DNA of 64,000 nt from Triplophysa rosa (taxonomy: Eukaryota > Chordata > Actinopteri > Cypriniformes > Nemacheilidae): positions 11,110,251 to 11,174,250 of the forward strand of contig NC_079892.1 in NCBI RefSeq assembly GCF_024868665.1, read 5' to 3'. Below the pieces are notes generated by a model. The model did no database searches, was not told the origin of the DNA, and saw nothing but the letters and a program-made list of their open reading frames with translations. The position numbers were made by a program, and so were the translations under genes. This document shows positions 13,076 to 26,800 of the stretch, in pieces (the stretch's first letter is position 1; every line of letters starts with the position of its first letter).

Positions 13076-14861
13076 CACTATATCATTTTTTTACAGAATT
13101 CTTGCATTCCTGAAAGATGCTAAATTTAGATTCCAACATTTATGAGGGTTGTTACATACTGTAACATAAAGCTTTGTTAAAGAAGCAAAGTGGCATCAAG
13201 TTTCCTCTTAAGGACATTTATATACTCTGGAAAAGATATAAAATTACACCAAAGTTTGTGAACTCTACCGTAATACCTGTTGAGGTGAACAGAATCAGAC
13301 AACTACAATACACTTTCATTCCAGTCCCACGCGCACACACTCCATAATGAATTCAGGCTTGGTGGCTTTCAGGGCTCTGTTCTTTTGCTTTTGTTATTAC
13401 TGCAAATCACCACACCGCAATCCCTTCCAGATGGCCCCATCCTCTCCCTCTGCCTGATCCAATTGCCCGTTTTTACGACTGCCTCCGGAGCGAGTTTTCA
13501 TGCATCTTTCTGCCCGTATCCGGAAACGTCTCGCTTGGTCTTTTCTGTAGGATGTAACAGCATAACTTAATATGGTCACTGTTGCGGAGAGGTCTTGGCT
13601 CTGATTAGAGGGAATGCCCTCGAGAGGCACTTCAAAGTTCAACGTGAAAAGCAGAGATGCTTTTAGCGCTTCATGGCAGATTTCGGTTTGCGTTGCTGGA
13701 TAATTAGCCGATCGCGTTGAGTGTCAATGTAAGAAGATCTACTGCTCTTAAAACTGAAGTTGAAGGAAGGATAGTAAAGAATCTAGATGGACCAGATGTT
13801 TTATTTCAATCCCTGAGATGCTTCTTATGGCGTCAATCCATTACATCAGCTCTATACTTATGTGAGAACAATTTAGTGCATGTGTTTCATTGGCACGGTT
13901 TTATTTTATATAAACTTTTTTAAGGTCAGGTTTTATTAAGATCATGGATAATAACTTGGCAATAAAGATGAGGCTTAAAACTGCATCTTTCACAAAAAAA
14001 ATCATTTTCTGACATCACAAATTCACCCTCATGTCATTCCACCTGTATGACTTTCTTCCTCCGTGAATCGGGTGAGATCGAAATGTTTCGCATTAAATAT
14101 CTCTTCAAATATTTTGGTTAGTGTTGTGCTTGCTGAAGCATTATTATTAGTAGTAGTAGTACTCTTACCCTCATTGGTTCTGCATCATTCATATGGACAT
14201 AATACATCATGTAGTTTGTTTTCCAAGGAAGCGGATCTTGTTCTGTGAAAAATGGACCGAAGCCATATCTCAGGATAAACTATCAGAGACATTTAGAACA
14301 GTTGTGATTTCTGCTTTCTCACTGTCCCCGGGGCTTCACTCAGTTATTAGTGCATGTTGAGTCACATGCTGTTTCGGGCATGAGCGGTGTGAGTGTTGGA
14401 ATGCTTTGAGCATGGCTGGAGGTACGGTCAGAAATGAGAGGTATTTTGCTGAGTCTGTCACACAGGGCCAAAGTATAGAAAAAGCAAGAGAGACAGATGA
14501 GAAATGAACCTTCCCTTTCTCCGTCTCTCTTCAGACGTCATCACAGTGTCATATTGTACATAAGCTGTATTATCCAGCAGCTTGTTTGTTCCAAGCAGGA
14601 ACCAAAATGCGTTTTTTATTACCAGTAGCAGGTGAATTGGGGACGTGTAGATGCCATACGTGTTTCTTACTACTGTAGCCGTCAAGCTGTATATTGCTTT
14701 CTTATTGTAATTTAAATCCTGTAAAATTCAATAATCCATATTCGCAACAAACAGAACAGGTCGTTGTATTACTTGCTTGAGGATTGTTTTACTCCATTGC
14801 TCTGTAAAAAAATACTAAGAAAGTCAAGACACGTCGAGTTTGTAAAGTATCTCGTGTTTTT
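13076..14861. other. upstream flank, no gene recognised
   Basis: No supported gene. The stretch 13370-13720 is GC-richer and single-copy in this window, without an ORF matching a known family. It could be conserved non-coding DNA, but comparison with another fish would be needed to say so. Confidence 0.35.
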
Positions 14862-15269
14862 GTTAAAAGGACAGTTCAACCAAAAACGGAAATTCTGTCA
14901 TTTACTCACCTTCGAGTGGTTCAAAATCTGTATAAATGTCTTTGTTGTGAAGAACACAGAGAAAGGTAGTTGGAAGAATGAAACCAAGAAACCAAACAGT
15001 TCTTGGCCACCATTGGCGTCCATAGTAGGAAAAATGACAATGGTAGTCAAAAGTGCCCCAGAACTGTTTGTTTTCCTACATTCTTCAAAATATCTTCTTT
15101 TGTGTTCAACAGAACAAAGACATTTATAAAGCAATTTTTCCTACTATAGTAGTCAATGGTGGCCAAGAGAACTGTTTGGTTAGAAGCATTCTTCCAAATA
15201 ACATTCTCTGTGTTTATCACAACAAAGACATTTATACAGAACTTCATTTTTGGGTGAACTGTTCCTTTC
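14862..15269. repeat. foldback MITE, 'ttcacccaaaaatgaaaatt' family
   Basis: Left end 'ttaaaaggacagttcaaccaaaaacg' and right end 'tttttgggtgaactgttcct' are inverted. Inner blocks 'aaatgtctttgttgtgaagaac' and 'acagttcttggccacc' also recur inverted, so the whole element folds on itself. Non-coding; the small ORFs on both strands are products of the palindrome. Confidence 0.8.
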
Positions 15270-15730
15270 ATACTTAAGGATGAATCGCCTTTTTACTCAT
15301 TTGTAAGTGTCCTTGTTAACTTCTCATGAGAAATTTTCCACAAAGCTGTTCAAAGATGCACAACAGATGTTTTCTTTTGCAGGTCATTTTGCATGTCTTT
15401 GATACTGAATCACATCAGTAACATCAGAGAACGTCAGGCTGTCATTCTTATACAGTTCTACTCAAAACGTGTAATATTGCAGTTTCTAATGAAGTCACCG
15501 TGCTCAACAGAGTTAGTGTTAAGTTTTTGTGCCTTTGAGGTATACTGTGTGTGTGTTCTCTGTGGGACCTTTATCCGGTTTCTACAATACCTCTGCATGT
15601 TCCCTACCAAGAGTAAAAGAACCATATAGAGCTATTCCTAGTTTCCTACTAATGTGTGTGTGCTTGCTGACTGAGAGAGTAGACCATGGAGATAGTTCAA
15701 TCACAAATCCATTATCAAAAAAAGATAAGT

Positions 15731-16022
15731 AGGGATACTTCACCCAAAAATGAAAATTTACTCATTTACTCTACCTCAGATTGTTCCAAACCTGTATAAA
15801 TGTCTTTGTTTTGCTGACCACACAGGAAGAAATTTGAAAAAATGTCAGATCTCCATAGTAGGGAAAATAAATACTATGGGAGTCAATATGCGGCGAGATC
15901 TGACATACTTCTAAATATCTTCCGGTGTGTTCAGCAAAACAAAGAAATGTATACAGGTTTGGAACAATCTGAGGGTGAGTAAATAATGACAGAATTTTCA
16001 TTTTTGGGTGAAGTATCCCTTT
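15731..16022. repeat. foldback MITE with perfect ends
   Basis: The terminal inverted repeats AGGGATACTTCACCCAAAAA and its exact complement at the right end are intact. This makes it the best-preserved copy of the family in the window. About 292 bp, non-coding. Confidence 0.85.
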
Positions 16023-16079
16023 AAGTCTCTTGAATATTTTTTTTCTGTGTAGTTTAACCAGTTTTTATGTCAGTTTAAG

Positions 16080-16335
16080 TGCGACAGTACTCCAATGTCA
16101 TTCCAAACCTGTATGACTTTCTTTCTTCTGGAGAACACAAAAGAAGATATTTTGAAGAATGTTGGGAGCCAAACAACATTGAACCCCCAATTGACTTCCA
16201 TTCTATAGACACATAACCACCGAGACATTTCTCAAAATATCTTATTTTGTGTTCCACAGAAGAAAGAGTCATAAAGGTTTGAGGGTGAATAAAGGATGGC
16301 GACCATTTTATTTCTGTGGGTGAACTATCTGTTAG
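16080..16335. repeat. degraded foldback MITE, sister subfamily
   Basis: Blocks 'attccaaacctgtatgactttctttcttc' and 'gaacacaaaagaagatattttgaa' occur with inverted partners near 16225-16300. The same subfamily is at 36369-36693 and 38012-38305. The left terminus is eroded. Confidence 0.65.
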
Positions 16336-16914
16336 AGATCTTAATTTATATGTGAATTAGATTTCTGTTCGGAGTGTGATCTGAATCTGATCTTTGATTT
16401 GATGCTGGTCTTTGATGCGTTTGAGCTGTATTGTATAAGAATTTAAAATAGACACATTTGCAAAGGCTCTGCTTAATCCCTGTCTTAATCTATTCGTATT
16501 GTCTCACTTTTTCAAACCTTCATAGAATACGGTTTTCTTTATTGGTTAAAGATTACAGATTAGGATTTGATATTTGCAGAGGAGAGATTAAACTCAAATC
16601 CCGCTTGGCTGTGGTATATTTTTCTCTGCTCGACATTTAAAGGGCAGTGCTGTTCCGCTAATCTAATAACTATATTACAGATGTCTTACATAAAAGTAAG
16701 GAGCTAATATTATAAGCCCCTGAAAAGCTTTGATGTATCTTCCTTCGGTGGCAGACATGTTTCGCTCAGTGATGGAGTGAAGTTGAACTGGATTGCAATT
16801 CACTTTAGACGTGTTCACATTAGTTACTCCAGATCAAATCGTGTTTCTATTGTGTTGCTGTAGATGCGGATTTACTTTTTCCAATCTTAAAATGGTTTGT
16901 TTCTCTCTCCACAG

Positions 16915-16952
16915 GTGTGGTAGTGGCCGCTCCCATTTTAGCAGCAGTCAAG
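16915..16952 (+). other. tln2 5' UTR part of exon with the start codon
   Basis: An acceptor (ttctctctccacag, ending at 16914) opens this exon, so a non-coding first exon must exist upstream. The 38 UTR bases contain no ATG. The first ATG (16953) has A at -3 and G at +4, a strong initiation context. Confidence 0.85.
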
Positions 16953-17088
16953 ATGGTGGCGCTGTCGCTGAAGATTTGTGTGCGGCAGTGCAATGTGGTC
17001 AAGACCATGCAGTTTGAGCCCTCCACTCCAATTTACGACGCATGTCGGATTATCAGAGAGAGAGTTCCAGAAGCCCAAACCGGACAAG
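16953..17088 (+). CDS. tln2: tln2 coding exon 1 (residues 1-45)
   Basis: Start of the F0 ubiquitin-like domain, including [20 protein letters not shown]. The donor is gtaaga at 17089. It ends one base into codon 46, which exon 2 completes as Ala. Confidence 0.97.
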
Positions 17089-20000
17089 GTAAGAGACAGT
17101 TCCAAGATGTGGATTCCAGCATGTTTAGGCTTCATACAATTTTCGTACTTTTATATGAAAAATGTCATGATGGGGCTGTCACAATATCAGATTTTGTCAC
17201 ATGATTATTGAGGTCAAAAGACTTCAAGATAACAATATTATTGCAATATATGTTGATTTTTTACAAAATTAAATACAAAATGTGATTAGTCAGATTTATC
17301 TTCAATGTGTCCTTTTAAGAAAGATGAGGTTTTAATCTTTCAGAAGATATCATATATTTTATGATCCACAATTTATAGATTTGATTATACAATTTTGGAC
17401 CCGTGGGTCCTCAAGGGGTGGCAGAGTTTAAAACAATATAGAATAAAGGAACAGTTCACCCAAAAGTGAAACTTCTGTTTTCATTTACTCATCCTCAACT
17501 GGTTCCAAATCTGTATAAATTTCTTTGTTCGGATGAACACAGAGAAAGATATTTGGAAGAATGCTTGTAACCAAACAGTTCTTGGCCACCATTGACTACC
17601 ATAGTACAAAAAATATAGGAATGTAGGAAAGCAAACGGTTCTGGTGCACTTTTGACTACTATTGTCATTTTTTTCTACTATGGTAGTCAATGGTGGCCAA
17701 GAACTGTACATGCATTATTCCCAAAATCTTTGTGTGTTCATCAGAACAAAGACATTTATACAGATTTGGAACAACTCAAGGGTGAGTAAATGATGAACTG
17801 TCCCTTTAACATGGATTTAAATCGAGTGGTTATTGGTAATACTGATACTGTATATTGTGAGATCCCTACGTCCACATGAAACAACAAAGACTACACACTT
17901 ATTTGGACGCTATATTGCTTTATAAATGCTTGGCGTCAGCTGAAAATATGTTTAGGAGCGTTGCAATTCATAACCTTTGCTTCTCTGTCACCATCTCTTT
18001 TTGAAACATAAAATTGCAGGTGTTTTCGATACGTGGGTTAAAACTGACATTACTAGCGAAATGATCATGTCTGCTCAAACCATACATCATTATTCCAAGC
18101 TTAGCAGTGTGAATCGGGGTAAGGAGGTCATTTTGAATACGGATTTTTCATATACTTGCTGATATAGCTGTAATTTGTTTATGAATTCGTTAAAACATGA
18201 AACATGAAAAATATTCTTTTCTTTGAAATAATGTTATTATTAGGCCGTAATACAACACACAAAAATTGTATACAGAAAGTAAATATATCATTAAATGAGT
18301 GAAACTATTTAATCAGCAAGAAGTTTACACTACTGAAGAGTAGTGTAAACTTGATCTTTGGCCGGCTGATTTCTGCAAATCTGCAGATCTTGACAAAAAT
18401 TTGGATTTCAGGCTAAATGTTTCACATCTGCAGTGCAGAAAGAAATGTTTGTTAATCCAACATGTCAAAACTTCAGTTGCTTTATAAACAGCCTCAGCTG
18501 ATCGCCAATTCTGCTTCATACGGAGTCTCTGCTCTCCATCTCTCTCACTTTCTGAGCCAACACCATTTATTAAACCATCTCTGTTTGCTTGAGCCTTAAA
18601 AATGTGCTTGTGTGTGATGTGTCTGAAGCTCTGTGTACATTCATTATACACCCATCTACATTTATATGACTGCTGTCTCAGTGCACTGGACATGATTGCT
18701 ATTATAAATGGCCACAATGAATTGGATTCGATCTTGTAAATGTCAGTTGTTTTCAACTACGAGCATTCTTGACATCCAAAACAAATTGCTTTGAGATTTA
18801 ATGAAGAGTCGGATTTATTACGTCCATATTTGTTGGCACATAAAGTAACCAGAGCTTCTGGTGTTTTCTTTCATGGGGTGAATTTTTTTTATTTATATCA
18901 AAATTATTTCAGCATCAGATTATGGGCTGTTCCTGTCCGATGATGACCCTAGAAAAGGAATCTGGTTGGAATCCGGACGCACCCTCGATTACTACATGCT
19001 GCGGAATGGGGTAAATCACATTGTTAAACAAATTTGCAGTTTCCTCAGGCCATAGGTAAACAGTGATGTAAAACAGATGCTTAAAAAAACATATATCCAT
19101 TGTGGTTCTGAACGTCAGTTGAGCCGTGTTGTCATCTTGGCAGGATGTCTTGGAGTACAAGAAGAAACAAAGACCTCAAAAGATCAAAATGCTGGATGGG
19201 GCCATTAAAACCATCATGGTTGATGACTCCAAGACCGTAGGCGAGCTGTTGGTCACCATTTGCAGTAGGATAGGTGGGTGCTATTTTTATCAGGTGCCAT
19301 CCACTGAATAGCGTGCAAAAGTGACCACATGCTTTTTAAAGGTGCTTTGTGTGATATTTAAGAGGATCTATTGACAGACATACAATATAATATACATAAC
19401 AATGTCTTCAGAGGTGTATAAAGACCTTACATAAAAAAGCGTTATGTTTTTATTATCTTAGAATGATCTATTTCTATCTACATACACCTCGGGTCCCCTT
19501 GCATGGAATTCGCCATGTTGTTTCTACAGTAGCCCTAAACGGACAAACTGCTCTACAGAGCGTGTTTCGTAAATACGTTATCTCCTTCAGCAAAGAAGAG
19601 AAAATGTGACAACATCTTAGTTCTGTTTCAGCCACCCTCATGCTTCGAAAGGGAGGGGGGAGGGGTGGAGAGAGGCATTGGTTGCAATTCGCAACCTCAC
19701 CACCACATGCCGCAAAAATTTCCACAGTGCACTTTTAAATCGGAAAATAGTAAAGAAATAGAAGTCTTAATAAAAAGAGTGCTAAGTCATGAACCAGTTG
19801 TTTACTCATACATAACATCATAAAAAATACAAACTGCGATTGCCTCTTCAAGAATAAGTATACTTATAGTATAGTACTTAAATGTAATTCAAGTCATTAA
19901 GTAAACTTAAGCATAGTTTTAAGCATATACTTTATGTAGTAAGTATACTTATATCAATGTAGTAGTAGTTGTAGTATATTATAAGTGTATTTTTGTTCTA

Positions 20001-23000
20001 TTTGAGACTAAATTGGCCCACTTTTTTGTTTATAAAAGAATACTTTTTAACAGGAGTAATCTTGGAATACACAACTACGTTTTTAATATAGTTTCATACT
20101 TTAACTATACTACAAGTTATCTTAGCTATACTGATAGCGTGCTACTTGTAGCACATTTTTAGTTGATAAAAGTACACTTTGAAGTACTGTATACTCTCAG
20201 CAAACTACTAGATTATTTTTACACGGCGAGTATACTTGTTTTTAAGTCAATTTAAAATCATACTTAGTTCACTATTTGTATAGTATTTATATTCTGCTGT
20301 TTTTATTATATACCTGCTGTTTATTTAATAGTCTACTTAATCAAAAAAGTAACCGCAATACAGGTCAAGTGGACTATAGAAATATACAATAGAATACTTT
20401 ATTATACTTACATGTACAGTATATGCCAAACATACTTAAAAAACACTTAAGTATACTGGACTTAAAAGTATATTTCTCATTAAGAGTACATTGAGAGTAG
20501 ACTGTACATTAAAATAACTTTTAAGTACATTAGAGGTAGACTGGAAGTACACTTTATTATTTTAGGTTTAAGAATGCTACTGTACTACTAGTTTTAGTTT
20601 TAAGTGTACTTCTATACTGCTAGTTTTAAGTATACTACTTTTAAGGGTTGTCCTTTTACATGTTTGTCAAAATGTTTCAGTGTCTAATTCCAGTTTAATT
20701 GGGCAGTTTTTTGGTCAGAGTAAGCAGCAATGTGGTCCAGACTTATCCCAGCGTGAGAAGTAAAACTCTCCCTCAGTCCCTTGAATTATTTATCCCATCT
20801 TAGTTTTCCTAATGATTTACAACCTGCGGTAAAGCCTGCAGGCACAACTATTGATTATATTTTCAGATCCCTGTGAGCTAAATTATATTTTATTTTAATA
20901 GCACAAAATTTTGTCCAAAACCCATAGACGAGAGGGAAAGATTGATCGATGGATTAAATGCTAAATTTACAATACTTGGTATTTAATGCTAAACTTACAT
21001 CACACGACAGCAGTTTGAAGTTATGGCTGCACTCAGTGACTTTGATTGNTATCCCAGCGTGAGAAGTAAAACTCTCCCTCAGTCCCTTGAATTATTTATC
21101 CCATCTTAGTTTTCCTAATGATTTACAACCTGCGGTAAAGCCTGCAGGCACAACTATTGATTATATTTTCAGATCCCTGTGAGCTAAATTATATTTTATT
21201 TTAATAGCACAAAATTTTGTCCAAAACCCATAGACGAGAGGGAAAGATTGATCGATGGACACGGCTGATTATCTTCTGCCCCACAGGAATAACTAACTAT
21301 GAGGAGTACTCGCTGATCCAGGAGCAGGTGGAGGAGAAGAGAGAGGATGGGACGGGGACGCTGAAGAAAGACCGAACTCTCCTCAGAGACGAGAGGAAGA
21401 TGGAGAAGCTAAAAGCCAAACTTCACACAGATGATGACTGTGAGATTCCTCACCAAACACTCCTGAAAACAAAATGCTTCACTAAGAATTAAACTCACAC
21501 ACACTTCTGAAAGATTTTTATAAACTAAAATGCAATGAATATAGCTGACAGAAACAATCCAAAACATGGTCAGAGTCCAAGCTCATGACAAATGAGTCAT
21601 TCATAATAACAAATAGTTTATAAGAAATGAAATCTGTAGGTGTTTTACCTCACAGAAAATTGATTTTGCTAATGCTAATCTAGCTAAATGTTTCTTTCGT
21701 AGTAAATTGGCTGGATCATAGTCGGACGTTTCGTGAGCAGGGCGTAGAGGAGAGCGAGATACTACTTCTCAGAAGGAAGTTCTTCTACTCCGACCAGAAC
21801 GTGGACTCACGTGACCCCGTTCAGCTCAACCTCCTCTACGTGCAGGTAAAGGATGATCTCCAAATAATTCTTTTAGGTATTCACTGTAAGTGATATATAA
21901 ATGAAAGCAACCACAGCATATTTAATGTTTAAAATGCACTTGTGTGGAGTATTTTCGACCAGTAAGTTATCACTGTGGGCGGGGTTTCGGAGAAAGTAGA
22001 AACCGAGCGACCTTAAAAAAAGTCTACTATTGAAAGTCGTGCGATGTTATGATGAGAATTTTTTTAGGGTTTATGATTGTGATTGCTTTATTTTAATTTT
22101 TTTAAATCATAGTTTAAATTTGATTTTATAACGCCCATAATTTTCGTTTTTCATTCTGACGCAAACCTCTTTCTCATTGCTAGTAAGCTTCAGAGCGACA
22201 GCTCTCTGTAAAATGGGGAACAGCATAATAGTCAATAAACATAATAATAACAAAAATCATTATTTTCATTATAATTAGTAAACAATAACACCTTTGCATG
22301 ACAGTGAAAGACAATAACTTTAGGTTAAATGTACTTTATTATTATCCCCCAAAAAATGATTTTAACATAATAATAATAATAATACATTTAACCTAGTGTT
22401 ATTGTCTTGAACTGTCATGCAGAGGTATTATAGTAAACACATAATAAACATTTCTCTTAATTTAAATAAAATTTAATTAGAAATGATGCCTTAGCAATAA
22501 ACTGAAATAAGTTTAAGGCACTATTTAAAATGTATTTTGCAATATAAAAAATTAACAAATAAATGCAAAAGCACATAATAAAATTGCTAGAAATTAAACG
22601 AAAATTATGAAAATAAAATACAAAATCAAAGGTTAATTCAAAATATTAAAACTACAATAAAATTGAGAACAAAACTTCAATAACTGCTGTCATTTTGTCT
22701 GTCCTCTATTCATCTTTTTTGGCTGGATTGACTGTATTGCAACAGTTTGCCAAAACGTCTGTGTTGCCACCTGCTCTAACAATTAATTAGCTTCTCTGAA
22801 TCACTATTACATAGACATTTAAAGATTTGGCTGTCATTGTTTTAGTTTTATGAAAGCTGTGGAAAATTCATCTGCACTCAAGCATGAATTATTGGTCAGC
22901 CCAGAAGACAATCCAGTTGTCTTCACAGATGCTGATTTGTTGATCGTCTGTGGTGCAATATTTTTGTAAATGTAGTGGAAATGTTGGCCGTGCCCACATT

Positions 23001-23780
23001 GTTCTAACCAGCTATGATACAAGATGTTTGGAGTTTTGTGTAGTGCATTAAAATGTTTGTTATGTAACAATGCAAAGTGGGAATTTTGACCAATGACATC
23101 TGACTTTGGACAGCGCTACTTAACACAATGTGATAAAAATATATTTCCCATTTACACTAACACGCAATGTTCGCTTGTCACTTCATTGCATTATGTGGTT
23201 TTGACATGGTGTTAATCTCCACATTCAACACATTTTGCTCTCTCTTTGTTCCAAATCTGTATAAATGTCTTTGTTCTGATGAACACAGAGAATGATATTT
23301 GGAAGAATGCTTATAACCAGACAGATTTTGCCCCCATTGACTACCATAGTATAGAAAAAATACAATGGTTGTCAAAAGTGCCCCAGAACTGTTTACTGTA
23401 CATTCTTCAAAATGTCTTCTTTTGTGTTCAACAGAACAAAAAAAAGATTTAGTAATTTTTCATACTATGGGAGTCAATGGGGGGCAAAATCTGTCTGGTT
23501 AGAAGCATTCTTCCAAATATCTTTCTCTGTGTTCATCAGTAATGTATACAGATTTGGAACAACTCGAAGTTGAGTAAATGATGACAGAATTTTCATTTTT
23601 GAGTGAAGTGTCCCTTTAAGGAGGGAAACAGCTCAAGGTTTCCCTGAGGTGTTGAGCTGTGGTAGGACTCCAGCTGGAGCACATGGCTTTCTGTAGATGC
23701 GTTTGTGTGTTTCTGCCTGAGGAGACGAGAGCTACCGCCTACTGTCCAACGCACACGCACACACACACACACGCACACAC

Positions 23781-23822
<42 letters not shown>

Positions 23823-26800
23823 ACACACACACATACCTGTACTCATTTGCTTGTATAAGATATATAAGGACCTTTGTGCTTACGTAAGACCAGTGTCTTA
23901 GTGCATTTGTGCATTTAAAAAAACGTTGTGAAACTTGTACGAAAGCTGAGGGAGTGTGTTTTGCATAGAAATACTACGTTACATGTCCAACTCGTTTTTT
24001 GACACTTTGCTCATGTTAAGCATGAGAATCCAGCACTTGTAATAGTGTAAATGAGTCAAAATGCATAAAATAGCTCTGTAACCCCTCTTTAAACTATTTT
24101 ACATTTTTTGTATAATTGTATTAATGTAATTATTAGTATTTATATTGATTTGTATTGCAAAGAATAGAGCTTGAATATCATTTATTTGTCTGCTTGCTTT
24201 TTGCTTTTCTGCTATTGCTTGTTATATTGTTCTTTTTCAATTGATTGTTTATTAGTAATTGAATAACGGCTGTAGTGAGAATTAAATCAGCACTGACAAG
24301 AGGTGGGGCGCCAGATATTTTCCAAACAAATAATGCCATTTTCGGCCGAAATTTCAGTGCATCCATAGTATTTATTAACATTGTATACCACCGTATTGTA
24401 CAGAAACAAATGTTATATTTCAAGGGGCAATGTGGAGATTTAAGTGGCATCTGGTGGTGAGGTTGCTAATTGCAACCAACGCCTCACTCCATCGCTCACC
24501 CCTCTGTTTCAAAGCACTACAGTGGCTGACACAGAACTAAGATGTCGTCACGTTTTCGCTTCTTTGCTGAAGGAGATAATGTATTTACGAAACGCTCTCT
24601 GTAGAGCAGTTTGTCTGTTTAGGGCTACTGTAGAAACAACATGGTGAATTCCATGTAATGGGACCCTTGCTGTATGTAGATAGAAATAGATCATTGTAAG
24701 AGAATAAAAACATAACGCTTCATTATGTAAGGTCTTTATACACCTCTGAACACATAGTTATTTGTATTATATTGCTTCACACACAGCACCTTTAAAAAAA
24801 CATGATTCAGTGATAATACCATTATACTTTATCATGGATACAGGTGAAACACACAAACACCTCCCTCCATTCCTCTGCCTCTCTCTTCCTCTCTGGTAAA
24901 CACACACTCCCCCATGAAATTCTCTGACACGTTGCCATACATACACCCACATACTTAAAAAAAAAACTGAATAACGGATCACATAGACACATGCAGACAC
25001 ACACGCTCTTACACATGCATATGAGCGGTAATGTTTGGCAGGCTGAAGGGGATTTCTCCGCTCCGCATTGAGACAGAGACACAGGGGGCGTGATGAAGTG
25101 ATATCTGGGTTTGTCATGTTCTCATAAACATGTTTCTCTGTTTCTGCTACCGTTACAATGTCGATGTCATCCCGGGAATCCTGCCAGATGATTGGTAGAT
25201 TTCCTGAGGGCGGGGCATCATGGTCTTGTTTACGATGATGTTTAACTTCATGACCTCAGCACCCCCTCACACTCAAATCTGTGCCAAGTTTACTCACTGG
25301 CGTACGAGTGCGTGCGGTAATTGTTGGCTCTGCGGATTTAATTGCTTCATCTTAATTGAAAACTCATTCCCACAGACAGAAAAGATGCTCTCTTATTTTA
25401 AGGATCCTCACTTGGCAAAGCTTTAAAGCTGCAATGTGTAACTTTCGCCTCTCTGGCGCCATCTCTGTTTTAAACATAAAATTGCAGGTTACTTTACGTA
25501 CTTTTCTTCACATTGATGGACATAAAAAAAAATGTGTATGTTTTCTTTTTAGGTTTATTTGTAGTAAAACCATAACAACAAATTTACTATGGTCTCTTTT
25601 GTAGTTCAACTATGGCATGTTTACTTCAGTAAGAAGCATTTTTCGTCCAGTTCCGTGTGAAAAAATTGCATCATTTTTAGCAGCTCAGATAAGAACACAC
25701 CCCCTCCTCACAAAATCTATCTACCGCTCAACATGGCTTTGATGCATAACGGTAGATTGGCGCTGATATACACGCAGATGTCCTTGAATTACCCAACCCT
25801 GTTCACGACTGAGCTGTTTTCTATCGCTCATTAAGTTTTTAAAGCTGCTTATTTGTCACGCTCCACTGTAAAACTGTGCGTTTTATTTGTCTGTGCGTTT
25901 TATTTGTATTATGTCTCTGCTCATATCTCATTCTATGGTAATGTACGACCCTAAATATTTTATCTCTTTTATAAAATGTTTAAGTGTTTGTTTTACCGTT
26001 TTATCAGTTTCTATGGTTATTATTACGTCTGTAAATAAATATGCATGGCTCCTCTGTGATCAAACTCATGTGTTCGCATGAAGATAAATTCAAAGTGAAA
26101 GTGTGAGTTTGTAATGTAAGGAAACCAGAAATGCGCTTCTCATGTGGTCAGTCACATGACCGTAATACATTATATTAATAATACAATTATTATTATTATT
26201 ATATTACCAGAAACATAGAGAGGGTTTCAAAGCAACAACATAAACAAACGTTACTGCGCATGCACGCTTTTGTTGCCCAAAATTAATTTCTGGTACACAT
26301 CCGCAAAGAATAAAGTCCCTGTAGATTATTTCTGATAACAAGCAAAAGAAATAGCAAGTAAATTATATGAGCTAGCAAGTTAAACGTATGTCTAGCCAGT
26401 ATTATTTTATGTTTTCAGTAGAACCGTTGCTTGGCTAAACTTAAATACGACAAAGTTACATGACCCATTTAACAAATTGTTTATTTAATAAAAAATGTAT
26501 TCAATGAAAAAATATTATAAATGATTGTAAATGCATATTAAATTGAATATAAATAGTTATATTATTAGCCACCAGCCAGACCGATCAACAAACATAGACC
26601 GGAAGTTAACTAGTTTTCACTACTTACATGCAAAAATAGGGTGTTTATCTCGCATCATTTCAATTATTCCTGCCATAGCAACCGCAGTGAACTCCCTAGC
26701 AACTCCCTACCAATGCCCTAGTGACCACCCAGAACACCTTAGCAACCCATCATCTAGTTGTTGGCAACAATAGTTACTCTTGTTACTTTGTTACGCTCAC

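Noticed and set aside
16917..16952. In-frame extension of talin upstream of the ATG (GTG start, 12 residues)
   Set aside because: It begins with GTG and not ATG, the talin family starts at MVALSLKI, and 16953 has a strong initiation context.
18325..18756. 143-codon minus-strand ORF in intron 1
   Set aside because: No recognisable family, no splice or promoter context, and composition like the surrounding intron; taken as chance.
23593..23901. ORFs over the CA microsatellite on both strands
   Set aside because: They encode only Thr-His and Cys-Val runs generated by the dinucleotide repeat.
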